Source: Ipomoea triloba (Eukaryota; Streptophyta; Magnoliopsida; Solanales; Convolvulaceae). From it: a DNA stretch of 64,000 nt. Below, piece by piece: positions 36,481 to 47,841 of the stretch. A model generated the notes under the pieces. That model was not told the origin of the DNA. It did not search any database and was given only the letters and a program-made list of their open reading frames with translations. The first letter of the stretch is position 1, and each line of letters starts with the position of its first letter. Both the position numbers and the translations under genes were made by a program. Location: positions 12,810,536 to 12,874,535 of the forward strand of contig NC_044917.1 of the NCBI RefSeq assembly GCF_003576645.1, in the 5' to 3' direction.

Positions 36481-36620
36481 GCAAAGGCCTTGTGGTTAAA
36501 CGACATAACTGTAGCTCTTTCAAATATAAGAGGTCAAAGGTTTGAATCTCAGTTCTTTCAAATATAAGAGGTCATAGGTTTGAATATCAAATATACTATA
36601 TTGTAAAAGAGAATAGTACT
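36481..36620 (+). mobile_element. tRNA-derived SINE fragment
   Basis: CCTTGTGGTTAAACGACATAACTG resembles an A box and GGTCAAAGGTTTGAATCTC a B box, about 35 bases apart. The B-box part is repeated 38 bases on. A degenerate 3' region follows. Confidence 0.45.
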
Positions 36621-37027
36621 AAAAAAACATTCTTTTCTTCAAATATTTAAAAATATTAATTATTTATTACGGAAAAGTCATTAAGAAATGTGTCCAACTA
36701 AGCATAGCATTGAGTGATTTTATACCTCACAAATTCAAGTGTAAGTACAAATCCGCTCCAATTTAAGGAAAATGCATAAAATATACTCCGTATTAATTAC
36801 GACATGAATATGCAGTAGATGACAATCAACAAGAGGCAACAACACTCAACTTCATCATTAATTGCCCAATTTAAATCTCCCAAATCGTTATCCATTTTTA
36901 ATTTGAAAATTTTTCAGCATTTAAACTATGAAGTTACCTTTGTTAAGACATTCAAAAAGGGTAAAAGAGTGAAGGGAAATTTGGAAGAAATATGAGAATA
37001 ATTGGAATCTACATTCAATTTATGGGG
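36621..37027. other. AT-rich intergenic sequence
   Basis: Nothing supportable is seen here. Confidence 0.5.
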
Positions 37028-37630
37028 TTTTGCAAATTTTATTGTGGACCATGTATCAAAACGACGTCGTTTTGATTAACGAAAACAAACGGCTGAAACG
37101 GCTCTGCCCGCGCAACTGTAGTTCCCTATCAACACAACTGCAGTTTCCTTTCAATACAATTGCAGTTCTTTTTCGATATAACTGCAGTTTTATTCGACAT
37201 TATACACTCAAATATGTGAAACTGTTATTTAGTTTCCTTTCAATACAATTGCAGTTCTTTTTCGACATAACTGCAGTTTCATTCAACATTATACACTCAA
37301 ATATGTGAAATTGTTATTTAGTTTCCTTTCAACACAACTGCAGTTCCTTTTCGATATAACTACAGTTTCATTGGACAATATACACCCAAAAATGTGAAAC
37401 TGTTATTCAGTATCAGTTTATATACACTGCAGTTACATTTCAACACAACTACAATTACATTTTGATATAACTACAGTTTCATTCGATAATATAAAAACAA
37501 ATGTGAGGCAATATCTTTTGAGATGAACTGTAGTATCAGTTACGGAGTTCCGTTATGACTTATGACAACTGTTTCTCCTACTTACTGAAACGACATCGTT
37601 TTGTGACCATGGTCCACCGTATAACGATTG
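37028..37630. repeat. GGTGGACCATGG repeat family, copy 2 (inverted)
   Basis: It runs from ATTGTGGACCATGTATC to GTGACCATGGTCCACCGTAT, so the outer ends are inverted copies of each other. Inside are about four modules of about 91 bp (TTTCCTTTCAACACAACTGC, GATATAACTGCAGTTTCATT, ATACACTCAAATATGTGAAA). An AAACGACGTCGTTTT palindrome lies near 37058. Confidence 0.75.
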
Positions 37631-38095
37631 CGTGGCTTTTGGTTACCATGAACGAATTAGGGAAAAAAATAAAAATTTTATGAGTGAGGAATAATGAGGA
37701 AATAAGATAGAAATTCAAATTCTATATTTGGTTGATGATGATATAATTAGTAGAAATTTCTGTTCTACTATTCAGTTTACAAAAGAATTGAAAGAGATTA
37801 AATAGTAAAAAGATAAAAATAGCAATAATAATAATCAATTACATTTCATGGATTATAATAAATTATAAATTGTAATAATAATAACAATAATAACAACTTA
37901 TAATTGACGGGCTTAGCTAACCTTGACTGTTAGTTGGTCAACACCAGACAAATTGAATGCCACAAACATGTTTGAAAATAAAGTAAGGAGAACGTGTCAG
38001 TGATCAAAGAATAGAAGTAACATGGTCAACTTGTTCAAATTGGAATCTTATTGCCTCAAAGTTATTTTTGATGAAGGATTAGACAGAACATTTGC
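37631..38095. other. AT-rich intergenic sequence
   Basis: No gene or bounded repeat recognised. Confidence 0.5.
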
Positions 38096-38235
38096 CAAAG
38101 ATCTTGTGGTCTAGTGGCACCTGGTGTCCCGATTAACACTCCCGCATAGATGATGGGAGTGGGTTCAGTGGAGGTAACTGTTGATTCTTTTTTGTGTTTC
38201 AGTAGGATGAGAGTCAGTAGTACTCAAAAAAGAAC
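38096..38235 (+). mobile_element. tRNA-derived SINE
   Basis: It starts near CTTGTGGTCTAGTGGCACC (A-box-like) and has GTGGGTTCAGTGGAGG (B-box-like). The downstream GTTTCAGTAGGATGAGAGTC is the same tail as at 63305-63420. It ends in an A-rich stretch (CTCAAAAAAGAACAC). Confidence 0.7.
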
Positions 38236-38414
38236 ACTTGAAATTTTTGATCTGGTGTTATATGAGGGTCTATTTATAAAAGTGTGATTACATTCTTTTA
38301 GGAGTTATTATTGCTCATAACACGTAATTGCATATATGTAATTACACCCTAAGCTCTAACTAATTGGCAATCTTAAATCTGAAGTTCCCATTCTTTCCAC
38401 TAATAGCTTGAGCC

Positions 38415-40168
38415 TTGAGGTACTATTCTGATCAACAGAGGGTATGGTCAGAGTTGATCATTGGGAGGTGGATTACTTCAACTTCTGGGAATAACAGTCT
38501 CACCCATTCGATGATAATCCCACACGCACCCTTTAACCACTCCACCTTTACGAAACTTCTCGACACTTCTCTGCCATCGCGTGGTTTTGGTCATTCTGCC
38601 CTTCTTTTTACGCAGTTCGGTCATCTCATTGATGTGGAGCACTGTAACTGCATCATCAGAAGATATACAGATTCTGGAAAGCATTTGTATTCAGTTTTCG
38701 TGTTTACCCAGATGCACAGACTCGATATTCGACCCAATCACTCAACTTTTCCGAGCGTTCTCAAGTCTGCAGCTCAAATTTGTTACGGGAGGTTTGGGGA
38801 ATCGGTACATTGTAGTGTAACCAAAATGGGTTTTGGTTCGGATATGTATGCCAACACTTCTCTTGTGCGCATGTACTGTGTTTGCGGACAACCCAGCCTA
38901 GCTCGCATGTTGTTCGATGAAATGCCTCAAAGAAATGTTGTTTCTTGGAATTCTTTGATTTCTGGTTATTTGCATTGTGGGAAGTTCAAGGAGGCAATTC
39001 ATGTCTTTCGAGAAATGCAGGGTAGTGAAATTCAGCCAGGCGAGATGACTATGGCTAGTGTTTTGTCAGCTTGTGCTCATCTGGGGGGCTTTGGATCAAG
39101 GGAAGTCAGTTCATGATTACATAATCAACAAAGGTTTGATGTTGAATGTTTATGTTGGCACTGCACTTATTGACATGTATGCTAAATGTGGTGACATTGA
39201 TGAGGGTGAGAGGGTTTTCGAGGCAATGCGGGCGAAAAATGTGCAAACGTGGAATGTTTTGATCTCGGGATATGCCATGAATGGACGAGGTGAGGCTGCG
39301 CTGCTCACTTTCAACGGGATGATCATGGAAAATTTCAAGCCTGATGTGGTCACTTTCTTGGGAGTTTTGTGTGCTTGTTGTCACCAAGGGTTTGTTGAAG
39401 AAGGAAGAAAGAAGAAAGCTTTTCTCAAGAATGAGAAACGAATTTGGTTTGCAGCCAAAGATTGAGCATTATGGGTGCATGGTTGATCTACTTGGCCGTG
39501 GTGGATTCTTGGATGACGCTATGGAGATGATTCGTTCTATGAATCTGAAGCCGGACCCTGTTATATGGAGGGCACTACTTGTAGCTTGCAGATTTCATGG
39601 ACGTGCAGAGTTAGGTGAATTCGCTTTCCAGAAACTCGTTGAGCTGGAACCCCGAAATGCAGATAATTATGTGTCGCTGTCAAATGTTTATGTTCATGAT
39701 AAGAAGTGGGCAGAAGTTGGGGAATTAAGGAAACTAATGGATAGGAGAGGAATCAGAAAGGTCCCCGGTTACAGCTCAATCGAAATCAAGAATGTGATGT
39801 ATGTGTTTAAGGCATCAGATTCAATTGGACCGGGATATGTGGATGTTCATAATATGCTGGCTGAAATGAAAGAAAAGTTGAAATTTGCCGGGTATGCAGC
39901 AGAAACAGGGATGGTTTTGTACGATGTTGAGGAAGAGGAAAAGGAGCATAATCTGATATATCATAGCGAGAAGCTTGCACTAGCATTCGGGCTTCTGAAT
40001 TCATCGAGTACGACTTTAAGGATAATGAAAAATTTAAGGATTTGCCAAGACTGCCATCACTTCTTTAAGCTCGTTTCTGCAGTTTATAGAAGGAACATTG
40101 TTGTGAGAGACAGATATCGCTTTCACCATTTTACTGGGGGTATCTGTTCTTGTAAAGATTATTGGTAG
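38415..40168 (+). CDS. PPR protein with E/E+ and DYW domains, two frameshifts
   Basis: This is a PLS-class pentatricopeptide repeat protein, intronless as usual. N-terminal repeats include NVVSWNSLISGYLHCGKFKE and VGTALIDMYAKCGDIDEGER; the E/E+ region includes GYSSIEIKN; the DYW domain has the deaminase-like HSEKLA (HxE) and CQDC (CxxC) zinc motifs and ends CSCKDYW. Such proteins direct C-to-U RNA editing in plastids or mitochondria. The frame shifts at a run of six G (about 39085, one more than continuity needs) and at 39404-39420 where a 7-base GAAGAAA repeat is doubled. The three segments 38415-39085, 39086-39410 and 39411-40168 join smoothly in meaning. Either a young pseudogene or assembly errors; the conserved motifs are intact. 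Organelle targeting is inferred from the family. The start at 38415 is the first in-frame ATG. Confidence 0.85.
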
Positions 40169-40480
40169 TTCGTTTATGCTGGCTCCTTTGAGGCCGATTC
40201 GGGAGAGGATTAGCAGAATTGCAGTGGTGGGGCTGTGTCAATGTTCCATATCTGAGAGCTGTAACTATTATTTTCTAGGATCAATCATTCAATTTATTCT
40301 CACTGTTTTGGAGTAGATGCAGAATTGGAAGTTACATGGAATTCCTGCATTGATGAGTTACTAACTGGACATGAAGTTGTTGGAAAGTGATAGGTTATGG
40401 CTTGATGAACCTGTCTAGTGTCAACAACACTGGGAGTGGGGGGAGATCATTTACTGCCTCAGCTACAGTGAGCTTAAACT
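40169..40480. other. PPR gene 3' flank
   Basis: Probable 3' UTR and spacer. No other gene is seen. Confidence 0.4.
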
Positions 40481-40630
40481 TAGGTAACCTGGAGCCAAGA
40501 TCGTTAAAGATACAAACTTGTAAACACAAGATCACGAGTCCGAATCCCATCTCTCTTGGTTTGAGTTGGTCAGATATGGATCATAAGGTTGCAGGTCTCT
40601 CTCGTCATTCAAGAAAAAAGGGAGCATAAA
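40481..40630 (+). mobile_element. Possible SINE fragment
   Basis: TAACCTGGAGCCAAGATCG may be an A-box relic and ATCACGAGTCCGAATCCCATC a B-box relic. It is followed by an A-rich end (AAGAAAAAAGGG). Confidence 0.35.
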
Positions 40631-42759
40631 CTCTAAATCTGCTTTGTTCCAAAACCATAACAAACACCACACCAATTTCATATCATTTATTCATTCTTCA
40701 CACAACTCTCTCAGCCTTGCAAATACACTATTACTTAATATTTTTCTTCTCAAGGATCAAATGTACATTGTGTTTCATTTCATTTAGCTTACTCAAAATC
40801 TTGCCTCACATTCTTGATAGTTGAAAGTATGACGTTGGATACAATTGTTCTACTAGGAATCAGAGTCTACCTTGTATTGTAGATTATGGTTCAAAAATTA
40901 TGTCTTTGCATTTAACATATTATTTGACTTCAATTAATTGATTATGTGCCTATAAATAAATTGAAAGCACATAATTTGTTAATTACAGAAACATAATATG
41001 TTAATTGCATATTATGCATTGTAATTAACATTTTTTGTGACTTCAATCTATTTACAACCACATAATCTATTAATTGTAGTCACATAATATGTTAACGGTA
41101 GACACATAATCTAAATGTCATTATGGAATAATTTTACCACTGCTCCTTATTCCACTGCTCCTACAGCTTTTGCGGCCGCTGCTGTTGTTGCTCCTACTGC
41201 TACTACTACTATACACACACACACACACAAACTCACACACATACAACACTGCCAAAATAATGCACCATAACTATCCATACCTAATTGTGCAATTCCGAAC
41301 ACAATGTAGTGCTTTTATGCATACCCAATGGTGCATTTTTTGGTGATGCGTATTGCATGGCGCATATTTGTATTGTGCATTGCCTAACATTGTGTGGTGC
41401 ATATGTGCATACCTAGTGGTGTAGCCGCACTGCATGTTAAGGCACGATCGCACCTGAACTCTACTTGTAGGCTTGGATATAAATTGTAATATATTAGTAT
41501 ATTTCAGAACTATTTTTTTAAAAACACATTATACTATTGTCTACCATCCACCTTACATCATGAACCATGGTTCATTAATTATTATATAATACTATAAATT
41601 CATTAAAAACATCATTGACCATGATTCATTATTATAATACTATAGGTTTATTAAAGATTTAGATGTATAAAATGTGAGGGCAACTTCATTACAATGAGAT
41701 TAATTTACCAAGTATCACTTAAAATTTTTATTCTCTATTTTTTTGTATAAATAAAATCAATGTTACAAAATATTATTAAAAATATCTCATTGAGATCTTT
41801 TAAATGATATTCATAATAATATATTTTTCAATATATCGTTTCAATAATTGTGTGATATATTATAATAGTGACATAATGAATCTATAGTTTTGAGATTGGT
41901 AATTACTCAGAAATTAACTTGATTTCCAGTTGAGCCTTAATTGTTTATTAATGGACTTGCGGCATTGATAAAATGTATATTTTGTATTGTGAAAATGAAC
42001 CTCCAATATCCCTATATTGAACATATTTTATGTCCATCAGTATTATGTTGTCATTGCATCATTAGTGTAAGAATGAACATTTAATATTTGTATAAATGAA
42101 ACTATTTTAGTATTATAAAAATCAACCATTAGTATTATGAAAACCAACTATTAATATTGTGAAAATGAACATAGTGTTTTATTAATGAATCTATTTGACA
42201 TCCATCATTATTGATAGGAAATATACACCATCTTACTACATCTTGAGCGTAACATATGGTCATTCCCGATTCCCGCTTAGTTCCAGCTTCCTTGGCAACA
42301 CCGTTGGTGTCCAGAATTATAACTTGCTTAATCCCTATATTTCCCAATTGATCTTGAGCGGTGCAAGTCGGGAATGGAAAATGCCAAAAATGTTTATCTA
42401 TAGTCTATACTGACCACGACCGACCACCTGGCAGACGGTGTAATAAGTGCTAGTCATTCCAAACTCATATCAATTGTCTTATCAAGCAATTAGACCTATC
42501 TGGGCATTTAGCCAACTTCCCGTTATTGTCCAGTCCGCAAAAGATATATGGAAGACTTGCCATGAGACCGGCATGTGTCTCTAAATTCCCTCTATATAAG
42601 GTGCATTTATTGCACTTAGAGGGGCGGGGGAGGGGGTAGAGATCGATATCCATTACATCCCTACTTGTGTTCTCAGTCTAACTTAAAACAGTTAGAGATT
42701 TATCATGTGCAACTAGAAGGGTATAGCTTTAATAGTCGGGGCTCCTCCATGTAATATCT
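40631..42759. other. Intergenic, AT-rich with microsatellites
   Basis: (CTGCTC/TACTAC)n and (CA)n lie at 41140-41240, short GTGCAT repeats at 41290-41420, and interspersed TAATATTGTGAAAATGAAC motifs at 41990-42180. No coding gene is supported. Confidence 0.45.
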
Positions 42760-43238
42760 ATGTTGTTTGTTAGATATGGGGTACTAGGGCTTGGGTGGTC
42801 GACCTCGGAGTGGTCTACAAGTCGGGCTTGGTAGGCGCTCGATGAAAGCCCATAAGGCATGAAGGTCCAAGTATATATGGCGGTCTAGTATGTGTAAGTA
42901 GCCCAGTCAAAGTTATGGAGAATTAATTATGGCAACAGTCAAATATTAAAGGAAGACAATTATATGACTTTGGGGGAAGAAGACAATCATATGACAATCT
43001 TGTAATTATGGACGAACGATCAAGTTAACCTATCACCTCCCACTACCTAAATATCTTTATATTTCCTAAATCACTTCTAATTCCATTAAATATCCACTCT
43101 ACTATAAATACTTAGTTAACATGCAAAGACCCAATTACCATATGCAGTACTGCATTCCTACTATAAAAGACCCTAGTCATAGACAAGAAAGGGGGCAGCT
43201 TCAACATCTTCATCAATCTCTCTATCAACCCGATCAAT
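42760..43238 (+). mobile_element. LTR-like fragment
   Basis: TGTTAGATATGGGGTACTAG near 42770 could be an LTR start. CTATAAAAGACC at 43161 would be its TATA box, followed by a leader-like CATCTTCATCAATCTC. The 3' part is cut by the LINE tail. No partner LTR is seen, so this is tentative. Confidence 0.35.
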
Positions 43239-43495
43239 CTTTTTTTTTTTTTTTTTTTGATAATAAGAACTTAATGCATTAAATCCGTAGAAAGACAATC
43301 AACAAGAAAGAGGGGAGGGCTATCAAACCATTCCCCGCAACCTGACTCAGAAAAGGCTTCCCTAGCAACAGTGTGGGCAGCAAATTCAATAAAATTTCCC
43401 AAGCTCGAGAGCTCTCTATACAAAAAAAATGTAGATGTACGAAATTGCTGCAAAGATAGTGAATTTTGGTTTGACATCATAGAAAAAGGCCCGTA
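43239..43495 (-). mobile_element. 5'-truncated LINE (L1-type) 3' end
   Basis: On the minus strand the translation ends AHTVAREAFSESGCGEWFDS then PPLFLVDCLSTDLMH and a stop, the characteristic end of the RNase H domain of plant L1 LINEs. A poly(A) tail (poly-T at 43239-43258 on plus) follows within about 25 bases. Nothing of the reverse transcriptase remains, so it is dead on arrival. The target-site duplication was not identified. Confidence 0.75.
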
Positions 43496-43635
43496 GTTTT
43501 ACTTTTTGATTTCCACGTAAAAAAATATTGTCTCATTTATTTATTTGTTCTCTCATCTCATTTACATTATATTTCATTATTCGACCGGTTATGTTGGCCA
43601 AATCACGCGCGGGTACACACACACACACATATAAT

Positions 43636-43890
43636 CCGGTTCATATGAGAACAACTTCCCAAGTGAGAACTTGTGGAGAAATTCAAACTATCGAGCTACA
43701 AGATCTGGTGGATAGGAAATCAAGTAAATATGAATGGGGTCATTTTCATAAATATTACAAACTTTTGAAAGTTGTAATATTTATGAAAGCAACCCATCTT
43801 TTTCCATTCTTTTCTTTATTTTCAATCGTTAAATTTACTAGATCGATCGTTTAGATTTGTCCTATGTTCACTATTTACATCTCATATGTA
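43636..43890. mobile_element. MITE, GAGAAC family (copy 2)
   Basis: It shares AGATCTGGTGGATAGGAAAT and GGGGTCATTTTCATAAATAT with 28290-28500. The ends TATGAGAACAACTTCC and GTTCACTATTTACATC are degenerate. Confidence 0.6.
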
Positions 43891-44070
43891 ATTATTTTAT
43901 AAGTTGTTGCCCAATGAGTCAACATTGGTATTTAATAGATTATTATCTTCAAAAAAAAAAATATGGAGCAAAAACAAAAGTTGGATGAGTATTGGACATT
44001 TTGGTGAAGGAATTTGTTTGGTAAATGTGATTGGGTGAAGGAAAATGCAAAAGCCTTAGTTTATTATAAA

Positions 44071-45626
44071 GAGTTAATTCCAGCAAAGGTCCTCCGACTA
44101 TCATGATTTTCCACATTTAGACCTCGTCTTTTAATTTGGGCGAATTAAACTCTTGACTATTAAAACTTTTCCACTAAAGGTCCTTCTGTTACATCAACGT
44201 TAATTTCATGTCAAATTAAGGGGTATCCTCGTCTTTTCCTAGCTTGTGTGTCTTCATCATCTTCATTTTCCTATTCAGTTGTACAGAGCACCCTTGCATC
44301 TGGTTCCTTCCCATCTGTGATGCCAATACCAAAGGTTTCAACAATTTCATACCCCCTCATCAACATTCAAAATTTTCAATAATAGTAAGCCCATCTGTAA
44401 TGCAAACTCAACTATGCAACACTACTTCTTAACAATACGTTATGAATTAATTCCAGTGAGGACTGAGGTTTAGGATTTAGAATTAATTACAATGTAAATA
44501 AATAGTTTTTTGTTTCTTGCGTCACCACACTGAAACTATCAGGCTAATGCTGAAAGATGTTAAACTAGGTAGCTTTCTGGGCATATCCCGTTAACCAATG
44601 GCCATTTATAGAAAAAGATGAAGCAAGAAAGTTTTAATTAAATTACCCCAAGAAACGCAGCATACAGTGATCGAACCATATAACGACGATCTTTTGTTCG
44701 GGACATAATCTCAGTATATCTGAGCAAGCTTGGTTTACGCAGGTGGCGCAGTCGCCAGTTGAGACATCGCCCCGACAAATGAACATGTCGTACACGGTGT
44801 CAGGGTCGCCAGCGGTGAAGTTGTAGAAACCATTTTAGATGTTGCCTTTAATTTGGAAGATAGGGTGAAGAGGAGAAAGTTACAATTGGCTGCATAAGTG
44901 CTGGTAAGAGTATATGTGGAGAAATTGTGGCAAAAGTATCTGAAATTTTATCGAGAGGCAGCCCCCATGAATATGGTGATCAACATACAGAAGTAGAGCA
45001 ACATCGGAGGATGCATGATAATATGCTAATTAATATTAACATTTTTGGAGATGGTGAGGACTGAGGAGGCACTTTCCGACAGCGTCCATAACGACAACTT
45101 TGCTTCTGTCATGGGTGTTGGGGCCATAGGTATGTTGACTCCAAAGGCAGGTTGGCTGCTGCAATCGTAGGAAGAGAATCTGTCGCCAGCGAAGAAAAGG
45201 AAAGTTTTGAGAATAGTTATATATTTCTCTTCATTGTATATGTATCCGATCTACAACCGCTCCACTCTTCATTCTTTTCTTCTTTGCACTGCAGAAATAT
45301 AATAGAACTTTCTATAACTTTTGGGTTTAAGGATTTGAAGCGAGATGGCAGGGGAAGAAGGACATGAATATGTAGAGTGAGTCAACAATGTGTTGAAGGA
45401 CCATTTGTGGGATTGAAGAGGAGAAACGGAGAGGAAAATGCTACTGACACTATGAAAGACAAATATACCCCTTAATTTGACGTCAAATTAACGTTGAGGT
45501 AACAGAAGGACCTTTGGTGTAAAAGTTACGTTTTAATAGTCAAAAGGTTTAATTTGTTCAAATTAAAAGACAATGGTCAAATATGGAAAATCATGATAGT
45601 CGGAGGACCTTTGTTGAAATTAACTC
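44071..45626. mobile_element. Mutator-like element carrying a gene fragment (Pack-MULE-like)
   Basis: Long terminal inverted repeats of about 150 bp: GAGTTAATTCCAGCAAAGGT at 44071 pairs with ACCTTTGTTGAAATTAACTC ending at 45626. Inner parts (GTCCTCCGACTATCATGATT; CTAAAGGTCCTTCTGTTAC) also pair. No transposase is present. The interior contains a DUF26 domain fragment. Flanks (TTATAA-like) do not give a clean 9-bp TSD. Confidence 0.75.
44643..44937 (-). pseudogene. Captured DUF26 (Gnk2-like) domain fragment
   Basis: Reading on the minus strand from about 44937: FCHNFSTYTLTSTYAANC, a frameshift near 44838, then NGFYNFTAGDPDTVYDMF, ICRGDVSTGDCATCVNQACS, DILRLCPEQKIVVIWFDHC and MLRFLG followed by a stop. 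CRGDVSTGDCATC gives the C-x8-C-x2-C signature of the DUF26/stress-antifungal domain of cysteine-rich receptor-like kinases and secreted relatives. Only one domain is present, with no signal peptide or kinase, and the frame is broken. It lies entirely within the Mutator-like element, so capture from a host gene is inferred. Confidence 0.8.
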
Positions 45627-46119
45627 ATTTATAATATTTGGAATAGTTAGAGTAGTTGATTTTAAGTACACAAATATTGCAATAGGAGAATAGATATGAT
45701 AGGTTTAAGTTTCTTCCTTTAGTTTCTTAAGTTTATACTTATTATCTTCTATAATAAAAAAGCCAGAAGAAGAGTAGTAAATGCATTTTTGGCAAAGTTC
45801 CCGCCCGTGCTAAAACGGCGCCGTATTGATGGTGGTGTATTGTGTATAATCGTTTGTTAATTTAGCAGCTTAATATTCGGTGTCGATTGGGTGGTAATAT
45901 ATCGGTAACCGATATATTATTAATGAAGCAACACTTTTTGCCGGTTTAATGAATCCAACGATTCGATTCTCAAAAACAACATTTAAGACTACAGTAATGA
46001 TAATTAAGACTGATGGGGAGACCATTTAGGTCTGAAACTCTTGGGCTATCTACATCTGAAGCCTATATAAGGCAGGTTTAATCAATCAATACATACAATC
46101 GCAAAAATACTAAGGAGTG

Positions 46120-46400
46120 TTCTGCCAATATGGGGATGTACGATCTTGGTCGTGATTTGTCAACCTTCACGAATAAGAGCTTCAGGAATAAGAGCGCGAT
46201 CAAGGTAAGGGTTGTATGTACGTACTGGAATAAGAGCGCGATCAAGGTAAGGGTTGTATGTACGTACTTAGTGATGGAGAGGAAAGGTTTGTATTCCATG
46301 ATGAACATGTACGTCTCATCCTCCCTTATTCACCTGCGAAATAATATTTCTGTAGTTAGTATGGTGCACTTTAAAAATTAAAAGAATGTTTTCTGCTTGC
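46120..46400 (+). pseudogene. Possible RPA/OB-fold fragment carried by the Helitron
   Basis: The frame MGMYDLGRDLSTFTNKS then IKVRVVCTYLVMERKG resembles the start of replication-protein-A-like OB domains often carried by plant Helitrons. It is short, contains a 42-bp duplication and lacks the rest of the domain. Confidence 0.35.
46185..46268. repeat. Exact 42-bp tandem duplication
   Basis: Bases 46185-46226 are repeated at 46227-46268 (unit starts GGAATAAGAGCGCGATCAAG). Confidence 0.95.
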
Positions 46401-47336
46401 AGGGCTCTGTTAAACATGTGCTTATACCAAAAACATTAGTAGACAATTTCATGAACAGCAAACTGACAGGTTTTTTAATTATCTTGGTGATGATAACAAA
46501 CTGACAGGTTTTTTTCAATTATGGTTGAAAATTTAGGGTTTCCTAAGTGATGAGGCAGACAGTCCAGTGCAACTCTTGGAATGACCACACCACATGAGGT
46601 TAGTGAAGGCCCTGCCAAGAGGTCCTTGCTAGATGAGTTCTCATCGACCAAGGAATCGAAGAAAATTAGAGAAACTGTTGTCAAAAGTTGAAAAGATAGA
46701 TTAGGTTGGGGTTGATGATGAATTGAATTCTGTAATGGATATTCTGAACAATTTTTTTGACAAACTTGAGATTTTGAACTTTTGTTTTATTGTTTGTGCA
46801 CTATAGTCCTGAACAATAATGTACTGGAATTGGTTTATGAAGAGCTATTCTAATAGTTCTAATTTATATTTAGTTGGTTTCTTACATTTTATGTGTGTAG
46901 TTGTCTGTGTTTTTGTTTGCAGGGATCAGGTTAGGATACATAGCAGTGGGTAGTGGTGGAAGCATATTCAAGGTTTACATTCTACTGGAGGAAGACTAGC
47001 CTATGGAATGGAATTTAGCTCATAATATGTGTATTAGAAGTAATTGTAAAGTTTATCGAAACTACAACGGTAAGAAATGATGTTTTCAATCAAGCTGTAA
47101 ATCAGTATCAATTGCTTACATACATTTAAAGTTGAAGCACACAAGCCTCTTTGTGATTAACAGAAACTACATTAATACTAATGTTTTTTTTGGTACACTG
47201 TTTGTCCCCAATTATAAGTGCACTTTTAGTTAGATTAGGATTAACTAATTTTTAATATAATCAGATTATCAACAAATAATCTACTAAAATAACATAGGAA
47301 ATGCAAATATGCAATGAAACTGTAAACCTTTAGCAA

Positions 47337-47841
47337 TTTTTTTTTTCATTTAGAGTAGTATTTGATCCTATAACAAAGTTTTTTTTTTCATTTAGAGTAG
47401 TATTTGATCCTATAACAAAGATTTAGTGTTGGGTCTATGGTTTCAGTAATAACAGAAAGAATGCATCTAGGCAGAACTGAAACTGCAGGAATAAATTTCA
47501 GAATGCATCTAGGCAGAACTGAAACTGCAGGAATAAATTTCATTTCAATTTCATAATATAAACAGTATGTTAAAACAAATTAGGGATTTTGTAACATAAG
47601 CAACTGTAATTCATATGAGATAGAGGTATGCTAAGTTTAATTTCACTGTAATTCATATGAGATAGAGGTATGCTAAGTTTAATTTCATAACATGTGTAGG
47701 TAATTTTAAAGAAATTAGGGATTTTGTAACATAACTGTAATTCAAGTTTCAATCACAAGTGTTGTATTCTTCTACAGCAAGTGGTAGCAAAAAATACAAA
47801 GTGTTGTATTCTTCTACAGCAAGTGGTAGCAAAAAATACAA
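47337..47841. repeat. Cluster of four exact 42-bp tandem duplications
   Basis: Four unrelated 42-bp segments are each doubled: 47337-47378/47379-47420, 47459-47500/47501-47542, 47603-47644/47645-47686 and 47758-47799/47800-47841. They have no sequence in common. Confidence 0.95.
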
